64,000 nucleotides of DNA from Kryptolebias marmoratus (Eukaryota; Chordata; Actinopteri; Cyprinodontiformes; Rivulidae): assembly GCF_001649575.2 (NCBI RefSeq), contig NC_051444.1, positions 22,343,287 to 22,407,286 on the forward strand, in the 5' to 3' direction. The translations under genes and the position numbers were made by a program. Shown one piece after another: positions 56,884 to 64,000 of this stretch. The notes under the pieces were generated by a model, which was not told the DNA's origin, did not search any database, and saw only the letters and a list, made by a program, of their open reading frames with translations. The first letter of the stretch is position 1, and every line of letters starts with the position of its first letter.

Positions 56884-59800
56884 TCAACGGCTGCCCCCTG
56901 GCAGCCCAGAAGATGTGGAAGGGATGGAAGCAAGGTAATCCGAGATCAACGTGGCATCACAAATAAAAGATCTCGGCACCCAGGATCGTTCCTCTGGACC
57001 ATAACCCTCCCAGTCCACCAGGTACTGCCATCCACGACCCTGACGGCGAGAGTCCACTATCCGCCGTACTGTGTACACCGGATGTCCCTCGAACATCCGG
57101 GCGGGAGGAGGGGGCTTGGCTGGAGGGCATAGCGGACTGGCTAGGACCGGCTTGATTTGGGACACATGAAACACTGGATGTATCTTCAACGAGGAAGGGA
57201 GTCGAAGGCGCACAGCAGAAGGACTGATCACAGAACCAATTTCAAATGGTCCGATAAACCTAGGAGCCAGCTTTTTGGACACTGATTTCAAAGGAATATC
57301 ACGGGATGAAAGCCACACCTTCTGGCCAGGTATGTACGTAGGAGCAGCTCTACGTCTACGGTCAGCAAAACGTCTGTTCTGCTCCACCGTACGCTGTAAT
57401 GATGCCCTAGTAGCACTCCATACTTTGCTGCATCTTTGAATATGTTGCCGAACTGTCTTAACTTTAATGTCTCTCTCTTCTGAAGGGAATAATGGAGGTT
57501 GATACCCCAGAGCTATTTCAAAAGGCGAACGTCCAGAGGCAGCAGAGACAAGACTATTGTGGGCGTACTCTACCCAGGGGAGGAACTTACACCAATCCCG
57601 GGAGTCTTCAGCACAGAGGCAGCGAAGTGAGGACTCCAGTTCCTGGTTCATTCGCTCCACTTGGCCGTTAGACTGAGGGTGGTAACCAGATGTGAGAGAG
57701 ACCTTTGCATCCAGAGCATGACAAAAAGATTTCCATACCTGAGATGTGAATTGTGGTCCCCGATCTGATAAGACCTCGGTCGGTATGCCATGTAATTTGA
57801 ACACATGTTTTACGAGAAGCTGGGCCGTCTGGAAAGCTGAGGGAAGCTTACGGAGAGCAATGAGATGACAAGACTTGGAAAACCGGTCAATTATTGTAAG
57901 AATGGTAGTCATACCTTGTGATGGTGGGAGTCCAGTTACAAAGTCAATAGCGATGTGGGACCAGGGTCGTGTAGGAATGGGTAAGGGTTGCAGAAGACCC
58001 GCTGGAGCTTGGTGGGACGGCTTATTTCTGGCACACGTGGGGCAGGCTGACACATACTCCTTAATGTCCTTATACAGGGATGGCCACCAGAACCGCCGTG
58101 TGATCATGGCAATGGTTCGACTAGCTCCGGGATGAGCTGAGAACTTAGCAGAATGAGCCCAGTGAATGAGTTGAGAACGGACAGCTGAGGGTACATAACT
58201 TTTGTGGGGGGGTCCACCGGGAGGTCCGGGCTCCTTTAACTGAGCCTGCTTAATAATGTCCTCTATCTCCCATGAGAGTGAGCCCACCACACACTTCGGC
58301 GACAGGATAGGTGAGGAGTCCCGTTCGAACTCATCCTTGGAGAACTGTCTAGAAAGAGCATCAGGCTTTACGTTCTTAGAACCTGGGCGAAAAGAAATTG
58401 ACAGGTTAAATCGAGAGAAAAATAATGACCATCGTGACTGACGGGAATTTAGCCTCTTAGCTGACTGAATGTAGGACAGATTCTTGTGATCGGTCCACAC
58501 CAAAATGGGATGTTCGGCGCCCTCCAACCAATGTCTCCATTCTTCCAGTGCCAATTTAATGGCTAACAACTCACGATCTCCAACATCATAATTCCTCTCA
58601 GCAGGAGATAACTTACGCGAGAAAAATGCACAGGGATGCAATTTTTCATCCTCCTCAGCTCGTTGTGACAATACAGCACCAACCCCAGAATCTGAAGCGT
58701 CAACCTCCAGAACAAACTGTCTTAACGGATTGGGTTGAGTCAGGATAGGAGCCGTAGCAAATCTCTGCTTGAGATTGGAGAATGCTGAGTCCGCTTCAGG
58801 AGTCCAGGCAAACGTGACTTTGGTGGAGGTCAGTGCAGTCAATGGAACTACTGTCTGGCTGTAACTCCTAATAAAGCGTCTGTAGAAATTAGCGAAGCCC
58901 AAGAACCTCTGCAGTTGTTTCCTGGTCTCCGGGACAGGCCAGTCCAGAATAGCACTTATCTTTCCGGGATCCGACCGAACCTGTCCGCTCTCAAGGATGT
59001 GACCCAGGAAGGTAACAGATGCTTTATTGAACTCACATTTCTCAGCTTTAACACACAACCGATTCTCCATGAGGCGCTGCAGTACAAGGCGGACATGTTT
59101 CTGATGTTCAACAGGGTTTTTGGAATAAATGAGTATATCATCCAGATATACGAATACAAAAACATTAATAAAGTCTCGTAGAACATCATTAACTAGGGCT
59201 TGGAAGACAGCTGGGGCATTCGTGAGCCCGAAAGGCATCACCAGATACTCGAAATGGCCCAGAGGAGTCTTAAATGCCGTCTTCCATTCATCACCCTGGC
59301 GTATTCGCACCAAATGATAGGCATTACGTAGGTCCAGTTTAGTGAAGATGGTAGCGCCCTCCACTGGTTCAAAAGCTGATGACAATAAAGGTAAGGGATA
59401 CTTGTTTTTTACAGTTATTTGGTTTAACCCTCTGTAGTCAATACAGGGTCTTAAAGATCCATCCTTTTTACCTACAAAAAAGAACCCTGCTCCTAGTGGA
59501 GAAGATGACGGCCGGATGAAACCTGCTGCTAAGGACTCGTTTATATATTTCTCCATTGCTTGCCGTTCAGGGCGAGAAATATTAAACAATCTGCTGGAAG
59601 GTAAAGGAGCCCCTGGGAGTAAGTCGATAGCACAATCGTATGGCCTATGAGGGGGCAAGGATTGAGCTGGAACTTTACTGAATGCTCGTTTCAAATCCTG
59701 ATACTCTTTGGGAATGCCAGCGAGATCCTTAATATCCATTTCCTCTTCCGCACCCACCTGACCAGTAGGTGGCAGTGCGGATTGCAGACAGGTTGAATGG

Positions 59801-60192
59801 CATCTCTCTGACCAGGTTTCTACTCGGGAATTAACCCAATCCAAATGGGGGTTATGCAGCTGTAACCACCTGTATCCAAGAACAATGACTGGACTAGAAA
59901 TGGGAAACACAAAAAATGTTATTGTCTCTTGGTGGTTCCCAGAAACCCATAGTTGCATCGGTCTAGTCTTGTGTGTAATCAAATTAAGTTCTCTCCCATC
60001 AAGGGCGGAAACACGTAAAGGAATAGACATTTCAACAGTCTCAATTCCTGCCTGCTCCACGAACTCTATATTAATAAGACTCTGTTCACAGCCTGAATCA
60101 ATCAAAGCTGCCACATCCACAGATTCTTGACCAACCTTGAGCACAGCATTAAGTGTTAGCCGAGGGGTTTCTTCGGTCCCGTTTTGGTCCAT
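56884..60192 (-). CDS. pol: Pol polyprotein, unit 2
   Basis: Identical in length (1102 codons) and amino-acid sequence to unit 1: DSG protease, YLDD reverse transcriptase, RNase H, HHCC/DDE integrase and chromodomain in the same positions. No stop, frameshift or substitution separates the two, so both could be competent or one may be an assembly duplicate. The start overlaps the upstream gag stop at 60190-60194. Confidence 0.94.
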   Translation of the reverse strand: MDQNGTEETPRLTLNAVLKVGQESVDVAALIDSGCEQSLINIEFVEQAGIETVEMSIPLRVSALDGRELNLITHKTRPMQLWVSGNHQETITFFVFPISSPVIVLGYRWLQLHNPHLDWVNSRVETWSERCHSTCLQSALPPTGQVGAEEEMDIKDLAGIPKEYQDLKRAFSKVPAQSLPPHRPYDCAIDLLPGAPLPSSRLFNISRPERQAMEKYINESLAAGFIRPSSSPLGAGFFFVGKKDGSLRPCIDYRGLNQITVKNKYPLPLLSSAFEPVEGATIFTKLDLRNAYHLVRIRQGDEWKTAFKTPLGHFEYLVMPFGLTNAPAVFQALVNDVLRDFINVFVFVYLDDILIYSKNPVEHQKHVRLVLQRLMENRLCVKAEKCEFNKASVTFLGHILESGQVRSDPGKISAILDWPVPETRKQLQRFLGFANFYRRFIRSYSQTVVPLTALTSTKVTFAWTPEADSAFSNLKQRFATAPILTQPNPLRQFVLEVDASDSGVGAVLSQRAEEDEKLHPCAFFSRKLSPAERNYDVGDRELLAIKLALEEWRHWLEGAEHPILVWTDHKNLSYIQSAKRLNSRQSRWSLFFSRFNLSISFRPGSKNVKPDALSRQFSKDEFERDSSPILSPKCVVGSLSWEIEDIIKQAQLKEPGPPGGPPHKSYVPSAVRSQLIHWAHSAKFSAHPGASRTIAMITRRFWWPSLYKDIKEYVSACPTCARNKPSHQAPAGLLQPLPIPTRPWSHIAIDFVTGLPPSQGMTTILTIIDRFSKSCHLIALRKLPSAFQTAQLLVKHVFKLHGIPTEVLSDRGPQFTSQVWKSFCHALDAKVSLTSGYHPQSNGQVERMNQELESSLRCLCAEDSRDWCKFLPWVEYAHNSLVSAASGRSPFEIALGYQPPLFPSEERDIKVKTVRQHIQRCSKVWSATRASLQRTVEQNRRFADRRRRAAPTYIPGQKVWLSSRDIPLKSVSKKLAPRFIGPFEIGSVISPSAVRLRLPSSLKIHPVFHVSQIKPVLASPLCPPAKPPPPARMFEGHPVYTVRRIVDSRRQGRGWQYLVDWEGYGPEERSWVPRSFICDATLISDYLASIPSTSSGLPGGSR

Positions 60193-61226
60193 CAGAACCC
60201 CCCGGTCTGATGGACCCTCCCTTTTGGCCTCGCCGAACTGAAATTCTTATTCCTCGCTGAACATGCAGCCAAAAAATGATCCGAGGCGCCACAGTATAGA
60301 CATAATCCTTCCTTCCTTCTTCTCAATTTCTCCTCTGGTTCTAACTGCGTGCGACCCAGTTGCATGGGTTCCGTCTCAGGCTGTTCTCTAGCCTCAGGAC
60401 CTTGGTATACTGGTCTGCGTGACGGTGATAATCTCTTGTGTGACAAAAAACTCTCAACACGTTGCTTCTTGCGGTCTCTCATACGATTATCTATACGAAT
60501 AGCCAGGGAAATTAATTCATCAAGTGTCTCGGGTTCCTCACGAACCGTTAACTCATCTTTCAAAGACTCATTTAATGATTGATTAAATGCAGCTTTAAGC
60601 GCCAAGGCGTTCCAACCTGAAGATGCCGCTAAGGTGCGAAATCTTATGGAATGTTCTGCCACAGAATGTGAGCCTTGCTTTAATTTTAACAAGTCTCGAG
60701 ACCGCTGTGTCTTGTCCTCATTAATGGAAAACACCATCTTAAATTCATCCAAAAACGCTTGAAAAGTGCAGCCAAAGTTGACAGGATCAGTAAAACGTGC
60801 TTCTGCCCATAATAACGCCTTTCCAGTGAGGAGACCCAAAATAAACGAGATCTTCGCTCCATCGGTAGGGAAAGACTGAGGAGATCTATTGAACACTAAG
60901 GCACATTGTAGCAAAAATCCTCCACACCCAGACTCACCTGAGTATTTCTCAGGATTAGGTGAACTGACGTCACGGGTATTCATCAGACGCTGACTCTCCA
61001 CAGGAGGTTTACTCTGGAACGTTGCGCCATCTGCTGGAGAAGAAGACGGGTTACTTGTTAGTCGGAGAAGGAGTTGAGTGATCTGATCCATACGTTGATT
61101 GGTTGCTTCCTGCTGGTCATGTAGTGCTCGGAGCACACTCTCATGAGATTGTAAAAGTTGATGCTGTTCTGCCATAGTTATCCTGAGAGCTTCTGCTGGG
61201 TCTGTTTGGCCTGAGTATTCTGTCAT
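60192..61226 (-). CDS. gag: Gag polyprotein, unit 2
   Basis: Same product as the unit-1 gag, with the coiled-coil N-terminus, capsid-like middle and CCHC knuckle. The ATG chosen at 61226 again shares ATGA with the stop of the leader ORF in LTR 3. Confidence 0.88.
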   Translation of the reverse strand: MTEYSGQTDPAEALRITMAEQHQLLQSHESVLRALHDQQEATNQRMDQITQLLLRLTSNPSSSPADGATFQSKPPVESQRLMNTRDVSSPNPEKYSGESGCGGFLLQCALVFNRSPQSFPTDGAKISFILGLLTGKALLWAEARFTDPVNFGCTFQAFLDEFKMVFSINEDKTQRSRDLLKLKQGSHSVAEHSIRFRTLAASSGWNALALKAAFNQSLNESLKDELTVREEPETLDELISLAIRIDNRMRDRKKQRVESFLSHKRLSPSRRPVYQGPEAREQPETEPMQLGRTQLEPEEKLRRRKEGLCLYCGASDHFLAACSARNKNFSSARPKGRVHQTGGF

Positions 61227-61873
61227 GGTTTGTCTACGATTTGACCCACAAGCAGAAAACTCACAAGACACTGGCAGTAAGTTAAAGATTTATTGTCCAG
61301 AAGGTAAGTGAAAACTGGAACATGGATTCCACTGGAACACGGACTCTTTGCGGCTCTGGATTCAGGAAGTACTTGGAGAGGAAGAGGTAAGGTTAGATGT
61401 GGTTCCGTTTCAACCCACAGTGATCCTTTGAAGCTGGTGGTATTTAGCTTACGGGTTGTGGAGTCGGACCAAGCTGGAGCAGGTTGGCGGCGGCCGTGAA
61501 CGGAGGAGAGCGGACAGGTTTCGGTCACGAATGAGGTAAGTTCCTTGAGCAGCTTGAATCTCCACTCAGCAGTTCTTTTGTTCTGGAGAATCCCCAGACT
61601 GTATTTCAGAGTTTCCTTTAGAACAACAAAACACAAGGTTAACAGGTACATACAGGGTATCCTTCAAGGCTATGATTCAGAAGTTCAGGGGAGCTTGAAG
61701 TACCACGAATGGCAATACTCAGGCGTCGACTGAGTGGCAGCATGCTCCTTATATGCCTCTCCCTAATGACCCTCATCTGATCCAGGTGTGTCTCATAATC
61801 CCCATCCACTCTCCAGAACGCTCCATGCCGCCACCTGCTGGACAGAAACAAACATACTCCACAAACCCCAACA
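61221..61873 (-). repeat. LTR 3 (653 bp)
   Basis: Third LTR of the array, again at +5001, lying between gag of the second unit and pol of a third, incomplete unit. Confidence 0.9.
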
Positions 61874-61884
61874 GTACCCCCTCC

Positions 61885-64000
61885 TCAACGGCTGCCCCCT
61901 GGCAGCCCAGAAGATGTGGAAGGGATGGAAGCAAGGTAATCCGAGATCAACGTGGCATCACAAATAAAAGATCTCGGCACCCAGGATCGTTCCTCTGGAC
62001 CATAACCCTCCCAGTCCACCAGGTACTGCCATCCACGACCCTGACGGCGAGAGTCCACTATCCGCCGTACTGTGTACACCGGATGTCCCTCGAACATCCG
62101 GGCGGGAGGAGGGGGCTTGGCTGGAGGGCATAGCGGACTGGCTAGGACCGGCTTGATTTGGGACACATGAAACACTGGATGTATCTTCAACGAGGAAGGG
62201 AGTCGAAGGCGCACAGCAGAAGGACTGATCACAGAACCAATTTCAAATGGTCCGATAAACCTAGGAGCCAGCTTTTTGGACACTGATTTCAAAGGAATAT
62301 CACGGGATGAAAGCCACACCTTCTGGCCAGGTATGTACGTAGGAGCAGCTCTACGTCTACGGTCAGCAAAACGTCTGTTCTGCTCCACCGTACGCTGTAA
62401 TGATGCCCTAGTAGCACTCCATACTTTGCTGCATCTTTGAATATGTTGCCGAACTGTCTTAACTTTAATGTCTCTCTCTTCTGAAGGGAATAATGGAGGT
62501 TGATACCCCAGAGCTATTTCAAAAGGCGAACGTCCAGAGGCAGCAGAGACAAGACTATTGTGGGCGTACTCTACCCAGGGGAGGAACTTACACCAATCCC
62601 GGGAGTCTTCAGCACAGAGGCAGCGAAGTGAGGACTCCAGTTCCTGGTTCATTCGCTCCACTTGGCCGTTAGACTGAGGGTGGTAACCAGATGTGAGAGA
62701 GACCTTTGCATCCAGAGCATGACAAAAAGATTTCCATACCTGAGATGTGAATTGTGGTCCCCGATCTGATAAGACCTCGGTCGGTATGCCATGTAATTTG
62801 AACACATGTTTTACGAGAAGCTGGGCCGTCTGGAAAGCTGAGGGAAGCTTACGGAGAGCAATGAGATGACAAGACTTGGAAAACCGGTCAATTATTGTAA
62901 GAATGGTAGTCATACCTTGTGATGGTGGGAGTCCAGTTACAAAGTCAATAGCGATGTGGGACCAGGGTCGTGTAGGAATGGGTAAGGGTTGCAGAAGACC
63001 CGCTGGAGCTTGGTGGGACGGCTTATTTCTGGCACACGTGGGGCAGGCTGACACATACTCCTTAATGTCCTTATACAGGGATGGCCACCAGAACCGCCGT
63101 GTGATCATGGCAATGGTTCGACTAGCTCCGGGATGAGCTGAGAACTTAGCAGAATGAGCCCAGTGAATGAGTTGAGAACGGACAGCTGAGGGTACATAAC
63201 TTTTGTGGGGGGGTCCACCGGGAGGTCCGGGCTCCTTTAACTGAGCCTGCTTAATAATGTCCTCTATCTCCCATGAGAGTGAGCCCACCACACACTTCGG
63301 CGACAGGATAGGTGAGGAGTCCCGTTCGAACTCATCCTTGGAGAACTGTCTAGAAAGAGCATCAGGCTTTACGTTCTTAGAACCTGGGCGAAAAGAAATT
63401 GACAGGTTAAATCGAGAGAAAAATAATGACCATCGTGACTGACGGGAATTTAGCCTCTTAGCTGACTGAATGTAGGACAGATTCTTGTGATCGGTCCACA
63501 CCAAAATGGGATGTTCGGCGCCCTCCAACCAATGTCTCCATTCTTCCAGTGCCAATTTAATGGCTAACAACTCACGATCTCCAACATCATAATTCCTCTC
63601 AGCAGGAGATAACTTACGCGAGAAAAATGCACAGGGATGCAATTTTTCATCCTCCTCAGCTCGTTGTGACAATACAGCACCAACCCCAGAATCTGAAGCG
63701 TCAACCTCCAGAACAAACTGTCTTAACGGATTGGGTTGAGTCAGGATAGGAGCCGTAGCAAATCTCTGCTTGAGATTGGAGAATGCTGAGTCCGCTTCAG
63801 GAGTCCAGGCAAACGTGACTTTGGTGGAGGTCAGTGCAGTCAATGGAACTACTGTCTGGCTGTAACTCCTAATAAAGCGTCTGTAGAAATTAGCGAAGCC
63901 CAAGAACCTCTGCAGTTGTTTCCTGGTCTCCGGGACAGGCCAGTCCAGAATAGCACTTATCTTTCCGGGATCCGACCGAACCTGTCCGCTCTCAAGGATG
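61885..64000 (-). CDS. pol: Pol polyprotein, unit 3, cut by the window edge
   Basis: Open from the right edge to the stop at 61885. It covers the end of the reverse transcriptase after the YLDD box (the frame includes [10 protein letters not shown]), RNase H, integrase and the chromodomain. The visible part is identical to units 1 and 2. The N-terminal third and its gag lie outside the window. Confidence 0.93.
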   Translation of the reverse strand, partial: ILESGQVRSDPGKISAILDWPVPETRKQLQRFLGFANFYRRFIRSYSQTVVPLTALTSTKVTFAWTPEADSAFSNLKQRFATAPILTQPNPLRQFVLEVDASDSGVGAVLSQRAEEDEKLHPCAFFSRKLSPAERNYDVGDRELLAIKLALEEWRHWLEGAEHPILVWTDHKNLSYIQSAKRLNSRQSRWSLFFSRFNLSISFRPGSKNVKPDALSRQFSKDEFERDSSPILSPKCVVGSLSWEIEDIIKQAQLKEPGPPGGPPHKSYVPSAVRSQLIHWAHSAKFSAHPGASRTIAMITRRFWWPSLYKDIKEYVSACPTCARNKPSHQAPAGLLQPLPIPTRPWSHIAIDFVTGLPPSQGMTTILTIIDRFSKSCHLIALRKLPSAFQTAQLLVKHVFKLHGIPTEVLSDRGPQFTSQVWKSFCHALDAKVSLTSGYHPQSNGQVERMNQELESSLRCLCAEDSRDWCKFLPWVEYAHNSLVSAASGRSPFEIALGYQPPLFPSEERDIKVKTVRQHIQRCSKVWSATRASLQRTVEQNRRFADRRRRAAPTYIPGQKVWLSSRDIPLKSVSKKLAPRFIGPFEIGSVISPSAVRLRLPSSLKIHPVFHVSQIKPVLASPLCPPAKPPPPARMFEGHPVYTVRRIVDSRRQGRGWQYLVDWEGYGPEERSWVPRSFICDATLISDYLASIPSTSSGLPGGSR

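Larger units (their letters stand above)
51154..64000 (-). mobile_element. Head-to-tail tandem array of a Ty3 chromovirus LTR retrotransposon, 5001-bp unit
   Basis: The order from right to left (element sense) is internal - LTR3 - internal - LTR2 - internal - LTR1 - start of another internal. Sequence at x recurs at x+5001 across the whole block, with identical gag and pol products in each unit. Adjacent coding regions share a single LTR and no host DNA lies between them. The right end is beyond the window; the left end is cut inside gag next to an ambiguous base at 51153. The chromodomain and self-priming layout place it in the Tf1/sushi branch of chromoviruses. Confidence 0.95.

Noticed and set aside
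51154..64000. The array as a satellite DNA or CRISPR-like repeat
   Set aside because: The 5001-bp unit contains a complete LTR retrotransposon with gag and pol, so it is a retroelement array.

Overview
This window is nuclear DNA of a ray-finned (teleost) fish. The evidence is multi-exon vertebrate genes with GT-AG introns, tRNA-derived fish SINEs ending in (ATCC)n, Tc1-like transposon remnants, RTE-like LINE 3' ends and Ty3 chromovirus LTR elements. I cannot name the species. Three host genes can be assembled exon by exon with every splice phase closing.

Layout. (1) Positions 1-18291, minus strand: plekho2, a PH-domain adaptor in 7 coding exons (682 aa). Its first coding exon carries only three codons at 18283-18291, and its 13.1-kb first intron is full of decayed repeats: six or more copies of one repeat family, an RTE-like LINE fragment and a Tc1-like relic. 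(2) 18292-22808: divergent intergenic space with the plekho2 promoter side, a second Tc1-like relic, a SINE and a repeat carrying nuclear-receptor-like sites. (3) 22809-26136, plus strand: rwdd3 (RSUME), 5 exons, 259 aa. (4) 26137-31311: intergenic, with an RTE-like fragment and SINEs. (5) 31483-44853, plus strand: pcsk6 (PACE4), a furin-family proprotein convertase, complete in 21 coding exons (906 aa), with SINEs and a solo LTR in its introns. (6) 44854-51153: intergenic, with a degenerate minisatellite and two perfect hairpins. (7) 51154-64000, minus strand: a head-to-tail array of a Ty3-type chromovirus of the Tf1/sushi kind, with an exact 5001-bp period and no frame damage, running off the right edge.

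The most striking material is in the array. Each unit has one LTR (653 bp), a gag with a CCHC knuckle, and a pol with protease, RT, RNase H, integrase and a C-terminal chromodomain. The 11 bases expected at the 5' end of the RNA (about 29 bp downstream of a TATA box) are the exact reverse complement of the 11 bases just inside the LTR. This is the arrangement used for self-primed reverse transcription in Tf1. The reading frames are chained by overlapping stop/start codons: ATGA between a 142-codon leader ORF and gag, and TGATG between gag and pol. The three host genes show no sign of acting in one pathway; they are simply neighbours.
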